Notes under the pieces: generated by a model
What the model was told of the DNA's origin: nothing
Databases searched by the model: none
What the model saw: only the letters and a program-made list of their open reading frames with translations
Part shown: positions 28,316 to 40,015 of the stretch, one piece after another
Numbering within the stretch: the first letter of the stretch is position 1
Layout of the letters: each line of letters starts with the position of its first letter
NCBI GenBank assembly: GCA_964006375.1
Contig: OZ023270.1
Coordinates: forward strand, 76,292,391-76,356,390
Source: Tillus elongatus
Taxonomy: Eukaryota > Arthropoda > Insecta > Coleoptera > Cleridae
Direction: 5' to 3'
DNA length: 64,000 bases
Program-made: the position numbers and the translations under genes

Positions 28316-28876
28316 TAGGGTGATTCATAGGTGGTGACCAAAAATAAAACCCCATGTTTTTTGAACAATTTTAGAGTGGGTATGTCCTATAAAAAATTTT
28401 CTTATAATGCTTCATTAAAAAGATACAGGGTGTTGAAGTTGAATTTCAAAAAATAAAATTTCCCAATTTTTTAAAAAGTAGCACATATATTTTGCTGAAA
28501 CTTCACATGTGTAGGCTGCTATGTAAGGTGCGTATTCTACCATAACAATTGTCATTGGTTATCCCTCAAGAAAAAAACGGGTAAGCCAATGATATTTTTT
28601 TTATTTTTTGAATCTTACTTTCATTCGCGAACAAAATGACTCTCTTGATAATTTTCTGTACGACGCTTATTTTACGAGTAAGCAATGAATCAGGTAAGTG
28701 TTTTAGAGCACAGTTCATGATTTTTAACTAGTCGTTGTTTAGTAGAAAATCGCAATGATACACTTTTATCAGGCTTATAGTAATTTATTTATTACAATAA
28801 ATGTTCAAAAATGCCTCCATTGGCCTGAATACACGCACGACACCTTTTTAATATAGAAAATTTAATGTCTTGATAA
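28316..28876 (+). repeat. left long inverted repeat
   Basis: It matches the inverse of 30009-30446 plus 31722-31885. Its inner end includes an inverted copy of the last 25 or so codons of the transposase (CCATTGGCCTGAATACACGC is the reverse of coding sequence near 30040). A short phrase, TCTTGATAATTTTYTGTACGACG, occurs at about 28643 and again at 28869, at the edge of the repeat. Confidence 0.88.
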
Positions 28877-29045
28877 TTTTTTGTACGACGATTATCTTTG
28901 TTGTATTTTAGTAAGTCGTAGTCTGGTTTGCCAAATTTGTCATTAAGTGTCACTTGACGTTTAGGTTAACAAGTTTTTATTTTGAATAGGTGTAAGTGGT
29001 AAACTTTATAAAATTGCACAATTTTCTACTCTTTTACTTCTTATA

Positions 29046-30083
29046 ATGGAGTACACCTCAGAAGAGTATGTAGATGTAATTTTTATCTACGGATATGCTG
29101 ATGGAAATGCTCTAGCTACTTGTCGGGAATATCAACGTAGGTTTCCCACTCGCCGTCAATCTACACCAAGGGTTTTTTCTCGATCGTTTTCAAGACTTCG
29201 GCAGTGCGGTATTGGACAACGTCCTGACGCTAGAGCTAATGGCAGAAGACATCAACTTGAAGACGAAGAGAGAGTGGTGGATGCAGTAATGGATCAACCT
29301 TCTACAAGTACTCAGAGGAGTGCCACGCAGTTACAATATTCTCAAAGCTTTGTTTGGAGAACTTTACATGGAGAAGCCTTACATCCATATCATCGACAGA
29401 ATGTTCATTGCCTTCTACCTGGAGATAATGTGCATTGACGAGTCTTTTGTGAATGGATGTTGGAAATGAACAATCAAAATATCTTATTCCCTAATCTAAT
29501 CTTCTGGTCTGACGAATCAACATTTAGAAGAAATGGTATTTATAATTCTCATAATGAGCATGTCTGGTCATTGGAAAATCAACATGCAACAAGGACTCAC
29601 ACATTTCAACATAGATTTTCCATTAATTTATGGCGTGGTATTTTTAACGGCTCACTGTTCATGTAAGTCCTGCCACAACGTTTAAATGGATCTTCGTACT
29701 TAGCGCTCCTAGAAAACCGTGTAGAAAACATTCTAGATGACATTCCACTAGCAACAAGATGTGCACCAGCACATCATAGTCGAAACGTTGTTACATGGCT
29801 ACATGAACAGTATAATTAAAGATGGATTGGCAGAACTGGACCAATACATTGTCCTGCAAGATCACCGGACTTAAACCCACTTGACTTCGATCTTTGGGGT
29901 GATTTTAAGCGACTGGTCTACAGTGAACAAATAAATACACCAGAGCAGCTACAACAACTGATAAATAATGCTTTTCGTCATATTCAAGCAACAATGAATC
30001 CTCAAGACATTAAATTTTCCATATTAAAAAGATGTCGTGCGTGTATTCAGGCCAATGGAGGCATTTTTGAACATTTATTGTAA
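29046..30083 (+). pseudogene. IS630/Tc1-type transposase, three stops and catalytic deletion
   Basis: A single reading frame of 346 codons spans 29046-30083. The start MEYTSEEYVDVIFIYGYADG is the DUF4817-like helix-turn-helix found in insect transposases. In-frame stops lie at 29436 (TGA where CGA would fit), 29667 (TAA) and 29817 (TAA). WSDESTFRRNGIYNSHNEHVW contains the first catalytic aspartate (about 29510). Where the second should be (QDGAPAH) the text reads IPLATRCAPAHHS, so about eight to ten codons including the aspartate are missing. CPARSPDLNPLDFDLWGDF at about 29850-29905 holds the third acidic residue. It lies inside its own element between long inverted repeats; the last codons overlap the right one. 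Confidence 0.9.
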
Positions 30084-30446
30084 TAAATAAATTACTATAA
30101 GCCTGATAAAAGTGTATCATTGCAATTTTCTACCAAACAACGACTGGTTAAAAATCATGAACTGTGCTCTAAAACACTTACCTGATTCATTGCTTATTCG
30201 TAAAATAAGCGTCGTACAGAAAATTATCAAGAGTCATTTTGTTCACGAATGAAAGTAGGATTTTAAAATTAAAAATTAAAAAAAATATCATTGGCTTACC
30301 CGTTTTTTTCTTGAGGGATAACCAATGACATGTGGGTACGCGCGCCACTGCTGAATTAGCCGATTCAGTTGTTATGGTAGAATACGCGCCTTACATAGCA
30401 GCCTACAGATGCGAAGTTTCAGCAAAATATATGTGCTACTTTTTAG
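30009..30446 (-). repeat. right long inverted repeat, inner part
   Basis: Inverse of most of 28484-28876; the outer part continues at 31722 beyond the nested family A copy. Confidence 0.88.
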
Positions 30447-30573
30447 TGAATTTTCTTAAAAAAAATTCACTAATGAGGAGATCCCGACTTTTGAATTTTG
30501 AAAAAATTTCTTCAAATGAGCGCTAATTAGGCCCCCCAGAAAACATATCTGGGGTCAGTTTCAATTTTTATAT

Positions 30574-30619
<46 letters not shown>

Positions 30620-31721
30620 GTATCACACCGATAACTCAAAAAATAATGGGCCGATTTTGATCAAATTTGGTGAAAAAATTCCTTTTGCAAATGGCTTGGA
30701 TGAGTTCGTTAGTCAGGAAAATCTGCCCAGGTTTTCCCGGAAAATTTTGTGTTTTCTTTCGAAAAAAATTATATCTCCGGAATTAACAAAGTAAGGGCAA
30801 CCAAATTTGGTACGCAGGTTTACATCCTTATAGGTAAGTTACCTACCAAAATTTAGCTACTTAGGTCAAAAGACAAAAAAGTTATAGGCATTTAAAAATA
30901 AATAGATTGGGGTTTTCCTCAAAACGTCAAAGTGGCGATTAAAAATGTCAAAATTGTCAAGATTTAGGCAAATAACTTAAATCTAATACGGGCTATAGAA
31001 ATAAAATGTCTCAAGAAGGATGTTTTACAAACTCTGAAGTCTTAGTTTCAACCGTCATAGTCCTTCATTTTACTAAAATATTTGCAGAAAATTCATTTTA
31101 AAGAGACCCTTTCTCTGATGCTTGGCAGTAGCCTTAGCTATAGAGTTTATCATTTAATAGTATATAATTTTTGTCGAATTTTCGTAAAAAATTAATAAAG
31201 CTCAATATATCCGTTATTATATAAGATATGAAGAAAATTTGTATATATTAATTATAGGGTGTCTTGAGCTACATCTGAAAATAATATTTCTGCAATCACA
31301 GGGTGGCCCATAAGTCGTTGGTGATACAAATTTCCTTTTTTTAAACAAACACGCCTTATGTTATTGCATTTTCCATCGAAATATAATGCATATTTATAAG
31401 AAAATAAATTCTGGACGCAGCAAGTGCGTTATGGTAACGAATTTTGATCAAATGTTTCATATTTGAACAGCTCAATTTGCTATTAACCTATAAGGTTGAC
31501 CAAGAAACGTGTTTTTTCGGGAACATTTTAAGTTAACTTTTGGAAATTTTTGTACATTTTCACACAATAAAGTTATTTTAATGGAACATGGCACATTGTT
31601 TTTACTATATAGGTTATACTGGTAACCAAATTTGATGCCTGCTTTCTTAAAAAAACACACATATTTGTTATTAAAAAGATTTTTATGAAAATTTACTACC
31701 ATAACGCACTTGCTGCGTCCA
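30447..31721 (+). repeat. family A repeat nested in an inverted repeat
   Basis: This copy gives the cleanest boundaries, because the partner repeat at 28440-28490 shows the empty site. It runs from the hairpin GTGAATTTTCTT...AAATTCAC (30447) through ATGAGGAGATCCCGAC, the TA array, TATCACACCGATAACTC and the core to CTGGACGCAGCAAGTGCG (31410) and the inverse end GCGTCCAGAA (31721). The junctions are T/A-rich, with TTTTA on both sides. About 1.27 kb and non-coding. Confidence 0.92.
30576..30621. repeat. (TA)n array
   Basis: Short central array of the family A copy at 30447. Confidence 0.95.
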
Positions 31722-31885
31722 GAATTTTAAAAAATTGGGAAATTTTATATTTTGAAATTCAACTTCAACACCCTGTATGTTTTTAATGAAGCATTATAGG
31801 AACATTTTTTATTTGACATACCCTCTCTAAAATTGTTCAAAGAACATGGGGTTTCATTTTTGGTCACCACTTATGAATCACCCTG
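31722..31885 (-). repeat. right long inverted repeat, outer part
   Basis: Inverse of 28316-28485; ends with AATCACCCTG followed by TA. Confidence 0.9.
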
Positions 31886-31904
31886 TATATGCAGTAGATG
31901 CTGT

Positions 31905-32115
31905 ATATATGCAGTAGAGAATAGTGTATAGCTCCATATCTGGTTGTCTGATGGTTATAGGGCTCCACGTACACACAGTACAGCAAGGAGAAAACTGTGT
32001 GAAGAAAACTAGGAAGCGAAAATAGCTACTCCCCTGACTAATACCATGATAGGCATTGAATCACATCACTCGTTAGCCACCATCACTTCAGTTCTACCGG
32101 GACTTGCGATTAGAT
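31905..32115. repeat. partial copy of the 312-base repeat
   Basis: It shares CCATATCTGGTTG, ACACACAGTACAGCAAGGA, AATACCAT, ACATCACTCGTTAGCCACC and CACTTCAGTTCTACCGG in the order seen at 2882-3485. It lies just outside the transposon end at 31885. Confidence 0.8.
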
Positions 32116-32250
32116 ATAGAGTATCAATTGTTTGCAGTGCAATCAACGACTTGTGAGCAGTGGCGTTGTCTTGCAAAAAATCACTTCTTTGGCCAGTTTT
32201 CTGCGGTGCTTTTACACAATTTTCTCGCGTAATTTAGTTACCGACTAACT
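32115..32250 (-). pseudogene. mariner transposase fragment
   Basis: Minus-strand translation gives LTKLREKIV, a stop, then KHRRKLAKEVIFLQDNATAHKS, which matches the mariner block around the second catalytic aspartate (LxQDNAxAHKS). Only about 40 codons are recognisable; the rest is lost. Confidence 0.7.
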
Positions 32251-32795
32251 ATGGTATGCTCGTGTGGTAGTTATAACTTCAGCTCCAATCCAGTGTAACA
32301 CGTAACTAAACACAGCACATCTTAATTTAGAATAAGACGTTTTTATCAAAAACAGTTCAGATTTGTGACGGCCTGAAAATCATAAATAACAATAGTGGTT
32401 CACATCCTGTAAATGATTATAAATGAAGTTGTGTTTATACGGTGAAAATATACGTAAATAGTAATTTCGACTGCTATTAATCAAGAGTGTGAAAAGCGAA
32501 AAGCGAAAGGCAAAATTCGAGTGTATATGTATGATGTTTTAGAAAATTATTCATCACCTTAATAGAGAAATGAATCTATTAGGAGAAGTAGCACTGAAAA
32601 CAACACGTATAATTAATTACTACCAGTTGTTTCCAGAAAGATCCGATACAGAAAATACTAACACACATACACCAACATGTATACGCACGTATAAACATGT
32701 ACGAGTTTGTAAGAACTCTGTGGAAATTTTCTGTTTAATCTGTTTATAGAGTTAGTTAACAACTCGGTTTTTACCAAATAAAAGACGCAGTTTGC
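32251..32795. other. unassigned spacer
   Basis: No recognised coding or repeat structure; it may hold further decayed mariner sequence. Confidence 0.35.
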
Positions 32796-33143
32796 TAAGA
32801 GCATCGGTGGTTCAGTGGTAAGAACGTATGCCTCTGAACCGAAAGGTACTGGTTTCGATTCCAGGGTTCTCCTTTCACCTTTTCAGTACATACTGTACGA
32901 TAAACATCAACCGAGGTAGTGGCGTTGATTTGAGCAAGTTGAATGTCTGCACGTTCTGCCCTTTAGAGTGGGTGTAAAGCCGTCGGTCCCGTGTCCAAAT
33001 GATGTTGGGCACGTTAAAGATCCCCACCCTTACACGACGGCACGGTTTCGGTAAAATTTCCAGGACAGTGAGGTAAAACTGCTTCAGGGCATCGGTGATT
33101 GGCCAAAGTCGCGGAAATAGACGGACGTTAGAGAAACAAACAC
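32796..33143 (+). repeat. tRNA-derived SINE, type 1
   Basis: The head GCATCGGTGGTTCAGTGGTA carries an A box (about 32805-32820), and GGTTTCGATTCC at 32851-32862 is a B box, the two RNA polymerase III promoter elements. A body with GTTAAAGATCCCCACCC follows, ending ACGGACGTTAGAG and a CA run. A second copy in the opposite orientation at 38141-38481 fixes the limits at about 340 bases. The head is closest by memory to a glycine tRNA. Confidence 0.85.
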
Positions 33144-33427
33144 ACACACACACGCAGTTTTCAACGGAGTCTGAGAGAAGTAGCTTAATTTCATGAAAAT
33201 TTTCCTTTTCCAAACTTACATTTTTACTTACCTAGTGCCCGTTGAGTGAGTATTTTAAAAATTTCAAATTAAAATACGTATATATCCGTGTTTAAAGGCA
33301 GGTGGTGTTGCTGAGGGGAGTTGGCATTACCGTCTGGTCGTCTGTCAAAATTCACTGGTTAGTTTTTATTTGGCAGCAGTTGTAGATATCACACGTGTTC
33401 TGTGTGTCTCGATAAAATGGAAAAAAG
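33144..33427. other. unassigned spacer
   Basis: No recognised feature. Confidence 0.4.
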
Positions 33428-33481
33428 TTCGAGACGCAGCAAGTGTGTTATGGTAGTGAATTTTCATAAGAATAATATATA
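33428..33481 (-). repeat. family A start fragment
   Basis: GAGACGCAGCAAGTGTG...GTAGTGAATTTTCATAAG only, followed directly by the 93-base MITE. Confidence 0.8.
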
Positions 33482-33574
33482 CAGGGCTTTCATTAATTCC
33501 AGAACCTCACGTGACCGCTTAGGTTAGGCAACCCGGCATACACGGTTGTACAACCTAAATTAATGAAATCCCTA
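33482..33574. mobile_element. 93-base MITE with TA target site
   Basis: The ends CAGGGCTTTCATTAATT and, inverted, TAGGGATTTCATTAATT are 17-base inverted repeats with two or so mismatches, flanked by TA on both sides (33480-33481 and 33575-33576). There is no coding capacity. The CAGGG start resembles the tip of the transposon at 28316. Confidence 0.8.
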
Positions 33575-33839
33575 TAAGATGCCAGTGTTGTCCCATATTT
33601 CCTTTGGGGTTTTATAAAAAATATAAAAATCATATTAAGATTGGAGGGATAACTTAAAAATCATGAGAAATGGATAATTCGAAATTGGCAGGTATTAAAT
33701 ACAGCTATGGATTACGATATTTTTAACTAACTGACAAAATTAAAATTTATACAACGTTTTCTTTATTATCAGAAGTCGTACAAATTTGAGATGTTTACAC
33801 ATGACATTTCTGAAGATTAGGCAAGCCCGGTAAGAAACA
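33575..33839. other. unassigned spacer
   Basis: AT-rich with no recognised feature. Confidence 0.4.
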
Positions 33840-34309
33840 GCTACATCTTGACAGCTTGCAATGATCGTAATTTCCATTTTTAAGATTTTTATCTACTATT
33901 CATTTAACTACCATAACAGTACAGATAACGTTATCTGTCTTTGTCCAATATTGTAGATATTGCATTACAGAATTTGAAGTGATGTCGAGGATTATTTTGT
34001 TATTAATGTCGAATTTTTTTTTATATAACAAGACTTGAAAATTGGTACACAATCAAATGTATTTATGTTCTTTAAGTTGTAAATTTTCGTTTCAATCACT
34101 TAAACAATTTGAAAAGTCTTGCGTTTTACAAAATATGTTGTAATTTTTTGTTAAAAAGAAATTGGGCGTTAGGATCTGATGAAGGAACTCCCCCAAGCCA
34201 TTAACAACATAAGGGTAATCTCTAAATTTGGTCTAAAGCAGTGAAGTATTCTTTAAGTTATCGGTTGTTGTATACACACTCACACACGCAGACGCACGCA
34301 CACACACAC

Positions 34310-34705
<396 letters not shown>

Positions 34706-34791
<86 letters not shown>

Positions 34792-34793
34792 AT
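34706..34793. repeat. (TA)n then (GT)n
   Basis: The TA run ends at 34773, followed by a short GT run. Confidence 0.96.
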
Positions 34794-35029
34794 GTACATA
34801 AACATGTTAACTGATTCTGGATATGGATTCCAGGCGCTCTAATTCGTGCTTATTTGAAGAATTTTTCCTAAAGTCTTACGGTCGATACCTCTCTATTAGT
34901 GAATTTACTTGATGAAAATTCACTGAAAAGTGCAATTTAGATCACTAATTCGATTACTATTTTTGGATGGAAAAACATGCGAATAAATAAAAGCCAAGTT
35001 GGATGATGTCTGACTACTTATAACAACTG

Positions 35030-35440
35030 TGTGATATTGGTTCGCCGCATTTAAATGTGGTTGTACATTTTTGATGAGAAGCGGCCAAGCCGCCCGCCAG
35101 ATGTAGTGACCGGGGAAAACGTTGAAAAGGCCCACGACATGATTCTCGTTAAGCGCCGAACTAAAGTGCGCGAAGTAGCAAATGCCGTAAGCGTGTTGCA
35201 CGCAACGACAATCATAACTTTGCACGATAAGTTAAGTATGAGAAAGGTGTCGCCCCGATTGCTCACGCTGCGCAACACGCATGGCTGTCAATGGCGGAGT
35301 AGTGCTAATCAAACCTGGATACATTATTATACGGCAGATACCAAGCGACAATAAAAACAATCGACTTTTCCGGGCGAATCTACTTCGACGAAGGCAAAGA
35401 AAGAACGTGGACACGATTTTTTGGGGTTTTTAGGGATTTT
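35030..35440 (+). pseudogene. mariner transposase fragment
   Basis: The translation contains the mariner N-terminal DNA-binding part: EKRPSRPPDVVTGENVEKAH, ILVKRRTKVREVANAV and SPRLLTL. It then jumps to NQTWIHYYTADTKRQ, where the conserved DETWIHxYxPExKRQ has its first catalytic aspartate; here D is replaced by N and residues between the domains are missing. A stop follows at about 35351, and pieces similar to GKVMATVFWDxxG continue in another frame to about 35440, where LINE sequence takes over. Internally deleted and inactive. Confidence 0.82.
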
Positions 35441-36700
35441 CAAGAACGGAAGGCTGGCCTCATTTACCTCTTACAACCATATCCCTTCGGACGGGCAATT
35501 TGGATTCAGACACCAGCACTCCACCACCGACCAAGTCTTTCTAGTGCTGGAAGACATCACCGAAGGATGTAACAAAAACAAGTGCATTGCTCACGTCTTC
35601 GACACGCAGGCCTCCTAAACAAATTTCTATCATTTAATTATCCGCTCCCTCTGATACTGCTAATCAGGTCATACCTGCAACAGAGGAAGTTCCAAGTCAG
35701 ACATCTGGGACCCAGATCTAGAACCTACTCAGCCACGGCTGGCCTCCCGCAGGGTTCTGCTATATCCCCTCATCTGTACAATATATTTGTCGCATACATA
35801 CCGACACCGCCCCTAACATGAAATACGCACTATACGCAGACGATACTACCACCCACAGCATATCCACTTAGCCCAGGATAATAACCCAACGTCTACAGAC
35901 CGTCGTAGATGAGCTGCAAGGTCAGTATAGGAAATCATATCTAGCCATAAACCCCGATAAACCCTATTTTCAAAGAGGAGACATACACACCTCATGAACA
36001 CGTATCATCAGAGGCAACCGTCTAATTCCCTGGCAAGACTCCGCCAAATATCTCGGGGTTTTCCTCGATAAACGCTTAACGTCGCGCTCCATGTCCAACA
36101 TTCCCGACGGAAAGCTTTGATTTAGAAGTTCTTTCCACTTCTTAAGAGAAATTACAAATTGTCCACAAACAATAAACTGCTCATGTACAAAGTCGAAATC
36201 CGGCCAGCCTTAACCTATGCATCCTCTGCATGGGCCACCGTGGCTGACACACACAGATCAATACCCTTCAAATCATCCAGAGTAAATTTAGTAGAATGGT
36301 AGCCGGAGCGCCATGGTTTGTCAGAAACAGTCAGATTCACTCTGATCTGAAAATGCATTCGATACTAGAGTTTACAATTTAACTATCCACCACTCAGTTC
36401 GCAAAAGTCGCTTCTCACCTAAATGCTCTTCTCTGTAGTGCCTTCGACTACTAGAGAAACTTCCACTTAGGCATATGCGTCCACAGCTTATCCTTATCCG
36501 ATAACGCCCCCGCGGCAAAACAGAACGGAAACATTTAAAACCCAACGTCATTGTGTAAAATATTTTCGATGGAGGTATGGACTAAGGTCTGGTACTCCAG
36601 GGAGCGGAGTTTAGTGGGTAGGAGTCCCACACTACCTCGATATCGCACACATTACAGTGTTGTGAATGAGGTGTGCATGCAGCACTCTCCACTCCTGTGT
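35441..36700 (+). pseudogene. jockey-like LINE reverse transcriptase, copy 1
   Basis: Pieces in several frames give the RT order of jockey-clade LINEs: IPSDGQFGFRHQHSTTDQVF (35480), a damaged ALDIxxAFDRVWH region reading HVFDTQAS, LLIRSYLQQRKFQVR, TAGLPQGSAISPHLYNIFVA (35737-35796), then ALYADDTT with catalytic aspartates (about 35830) after a stop, and a thumb/C-terminal region with KYLGVFLDKR. A GC-rich tail with TCCCACACTACCT follows to about 36690. Many stops. The 5' part including the endonuclease is missing. Adjacent copy 2 repeats the second half. Confidence 0.83.
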
Positions 36701-36714
36701 CAAAAAAATTAGAC

Positions 36715-37765
36715 AGCGATCTACTCAGGCACTGTACGCAGACAACACTACCATCCCCAGCGGCTCTACGCAGCCGAGGATAACAACCTAACGTCTACAA
36801 ACTGCCGTAGACGAGCTGCAACACTGGTACAGAAAATCCTGTCTAGCCATAAATCCCGACAAATACTCAGCAGTCCTATTTTCCAAGAGGAGACACAAAG
36901 CTCATGATAACATACTATTAGACAACAATCTAATTTCCTGGCAAGACTCCGCCAAATACCTTGGAGTTTTCCTCGACAAACGCTTAAGATGGCACCCCCA
37001 TGTCCAACATGCCTGACCAAAAGCTTCGATATATAAGTTTTTTCCACTTCTTAATAAAAATTGCAAATTGCTCATGAACAATAAACTGCTCAAGTAGAAA
37101 GTCACTATCCGGCCAGCCTTGACCTATCCATCCCTTTCATGGGTCACCGCGGCCAACACACACATCAAGACCCTTCAAACCGTCCAGAATAAAATTATGT
37201 GAATGGTTACCGGAGCGCCATGGTTTGTCAGAAACAGTCAGATTCACTCTGATCTGAACATGCATTTAATACGATACTTAAGTCCATAACTAAACTATCC
37301 ACCACTCAGTTCGCCAAGGCGGATTCTTACCTAAATGCTCTGCTCCGTAGTGCCACCGACTACGAAGAAAAACTTCCACCAAGGCATAAGCGTCGAAAGC
37401 TTATCCTGACCCGATAACGCCGCCGCGGCAAACAGAATGGAAACATTCAAACTCAACGTCATGTGTAAAATCATTTCTCATCATTCATCAAACAGGCTAA
37501 ATATCTCCGTTCGCGAGGTGAGCAACCACCACGTCGGCTTCTGGTGAGTTCTAGGTGGTGTCCTTTGTCTCTTATGTGTATGTAAGCTCTCCCCGCACAA
37601 GTCAATGACTTCTGGGTGAGGAGTTTGTTCGCTGTGGTGTGTTATTCCGACGGAGGTGTGGACCAAATTGGACAACATTCCAGTGCTTTAGGTAGGGGAG
37701 TTCTGTTGGCGCGAAACCCACACTACCTTAAATTCCCACACACTACGGTGTGTGAATGAGGTCTG
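36715..37765 (+). pseudogene. jockey-like LINE, copy 2 (starts at YADD), SINE-interrupted
   Basis: It starts at LYADNTTIPSGSTQP (the YADD motif with D to N) and follows copy 1 through WYRKSCLAINPDK, SAKYLGVFLDKRLRWHPHVQ, the GAPWFVRNSQIHSDL block and the C-terminus, with several stops. The 3' tail (GGAGGTGTGGACC...CCCACACTACC, 37653-37765) is separated from the coding end by a SINE fragment. Extreme 5' truncation next to copy 1 suggests two independent insertions or a partial tandem duplication. Confidence 0.8.
37485..37655 (+). repeat. tRNA-derived SINE, type 2, fragment
   Basis: It shares GTGGTGTCCTTTGTCT, GTATGTAAGCTC and GACTTCTGGGTG with 34615-34700. The tRNA-like head is missing. Confidence 0.75.
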
Positions 37766-38140
37766 TTACAGATTATTCACTCACGTAACAAACAAAAAAT
37801 AGATAGTGGTTAGTATAGCTGGGCTTTATGAAATGCGTTACTAATTAGGTCCGAATCCATCTAGCCTTACCTTAGTTTCATAGATAAAAGTAAATAATGT
37901 TGTTTATACGTTTAAATGTCAAATGATTTAGCATTGTCCGTCTTTGTCTAGGCGACAAAAATGACCAAATTTTAGACCTTTGTGGGCTTACCTGTCTAAT
38001 CGTGTATCCATGGAATATACCAAATCCCTATTGGTAGAGTCCTTATATTTTGAAGATAAAAACATAATATTAGTATTAATAGTATCGAACATTAAGTAAA
38101 CGTTTACAAGAACCTGCAAGGTTAAACAAAAGATATTTTA
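37766..38140. other. unassigned spacer
   Basis: No recognised feature. Confidence 0.4.
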
Positions 38141-38481
38141 AAACTTTTTTTTAACGTCGGTCTATTTCCTCGACTATGGCCAATCGCCGACACCAGCGAG
38201 CAGTTTTACCTCACTATCCTGAAAATTTTGCCAAACCCCTGCCTTTCTGTTGGGAGGGTAGGGATCTTTAACGTGTCCAACATCGCATGGACACGGTACA
38301 GACAGCTTTACGCCCCCTCCTAAAGGCGGACATTCAACTTGCTCAAATACAAGGCCACAACCTCAGTTGATGTTAATGTTACAGTATGTACTAAAAAAGT
38401 GAAAGAAGAACCCTAGGATTGAACCCAGTACCACTCGGTTCAGAGCCACTCGTTCTTACCACTGAATCACGGAGGCTCTTT
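38141..38481 (-). repeat. tRNA-derived SINE, type 1, minus copy
   Basis: The minus strand reads GAGCCTCCGTGATTCAGTGG at the head, GGGTTCAATCC as B box, a body with the inverse of GGGATCTTTAACGTGTCC, and ends CCGACGTTAAAAAAAA. It aligns end to end with 32796-33143. Confidence 0.87.
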
Positions 38482-39337
38482 TTAAACCCTTAAAAAGTCA
38501 TTAAAGCGATACTGTTATAAACTACGATCCGAATATGCTGTAATAAAATAATGAATGCAAGCGGAGGAGGGCATATCTCATACCGCTACTGTGAATTCAT
38601 AGGTACTGCATGTTTTTAACGGCGTCAGGACATATTGGGGGCAAATTAAAACGTAATTTTGTTTTTGCTCGAATCTGCGAAACTTCCCATTCTGAACTTT
38701 AGCGAGTTTTCACTAAATTCGTGCTAAAATATTGTCGGAAAACTTGCATGGCTATGCTGAGTCTCAAGTTTTTAGAACTACGGTTATTATTTTCCAGAGA
38801 GAGAGCAGGGGCAGGCTAAAAGGAAATATTAAACAGTTTTACTTACAGTTGCAGTTATACGTAATTATAATTAAAACGGAGTGCAATAAAATTCAGAGTT
38901 CTGAAGTTTTCTTTAATGGGAAAGTGGGAAGAGCAACGGGCGGCACTGTTCATATCGTTATTACGTCATTATATCGTGGACCGTGTAACCTATTTAATTT
39001 GATCCTGACTGTAAAAATTTAAACCTTGCTTTTACAAACATCAAATACAAAAGTAGCGGCTCTACCATTGGTTTCGTAACAGCCTGTGCTTTGACAAACC
39101 TCAAAATACAAACGTAGCGGCTTTTTCTCTGGCTTCACAAAAGCTTATGATTTTTGTAAACGGTTTCGCCGTCACTGCATCGTCAGTCAGAAGAAAGTCA
39201 AAATAATTACATATATTCATGACAACTATAAATAAAATTTCTTTGCTACTTTATTTTGATGCAATAATGCCCGGAAATGATGAGCAAAAAATTCAGTAGG
39301 TTGTGCTACTCGAAAAATTTATTTTAATAACTTTTTA
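38482..39337. other. spacer with a short tandem repeat
   Basis: At 39020-39150 a unit of about 70 bases is present twice (TTTTACAAACATCAAATACA and TTTGACAAACCTCAAAATAC, each followed by GTAGCGGCT). Nothing else recognised. Confidence 0.5.
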
Positions 39338-39451
39338 GTTAATTTTCATTATGAAAATTCACTAATTGAGAGGTACGAGACTTTCGGAAAATATTTTCAG
39401 ATAAGCGCGAAATAGGGACCCTGAAACCCATTTCCATAGTCAGCTAAAATG

Positions 39452-39546
<95 letters not shown>

Positions 39547-40015
39547 TATCCAACCGATAACTCGAAAAATACTTCACTGATCTGGACCATATTTGGGAAT
39601 TACCCTTATTTTGTTAATGGCTTGGATCAGTTCGTTCAACAGATCTTAACGCCCAATTGTTCTTAACAAAAAATTAAAAACTATTGTTTAAAAAGCAATA
39701 TCTCTCAAATTCTTTAAGTGATTGAAACGAAAATTTACAACTTAAAAGAACATAGACAGATATGGTTCTGTACCAATTTTCAAGCCTTCTGATTAAAGAG
39801 CAATAATGCCATTCGAAATTAAAATTAAAATAATCCTCGACATCATTTCAAATTCTGTAATGCAATATCTACAATGTTGGACAAAGCCAGATGATGTTAC
39901 TCTATTGCTATGCTATTTAAATAGATGGTCGATAAAAATCTAAACAATGGAAGTTACAAGTATTATTGCAACATGTCAGAACGTAGCCAAGGACGCCATC
40001 TCAGTGCTGAACCAG
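39338..40015 (+). repeat. family A, second subfamily
   Basis: Hairpin start TTAGTTAATTTTCATTATGAAAATTCAC, block with AGCGCGAAATAGGGACCC, TA array, CCAACCGATAACTCG, then a core matching the inverse of 33840-34260. Confidence 0.82.
39452..39544. repeat. (TA)n array
   Basis: Central array of the copy at 39338. Confidence 0.97.

Larger units (their letters stand above)
28316..31885 (+). mobile_element. IS630/Tc1-superfamily transposon, ~0.55-kb inverted repeats, nested insertion
   Basis: The ends are TAGGGTGATTCATAGGTGGT (left) and its inverse on the right, ending at 31885, each bordered by TA, consistent with a TA target duplication. The left inverted repeat is 28316-28876. The right one is split: 30009-30446 (inner) and 31722-31885 (outer), separated by a family A insertion at 30447-31721. 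Between the repeats lies one broken transposase gene. Removing the nested copy leaves about 2.3 kb. The left repeat lacks about 40 bases present in the right one (near 30330-30370). Confidence 0.9.

Noticed and set aside
32801..32870. Functional glycine-type tRNA gene
   Set aside because: The head is followed by a repeated body shared with 38141-38481, and the anticodon and acceptor arms are not convincing.
35055..35354. Intact 99-codon protein
   Set aside because: It is an internally deleted mariner transposase with a catalytic D changed to N and stops immediately after.
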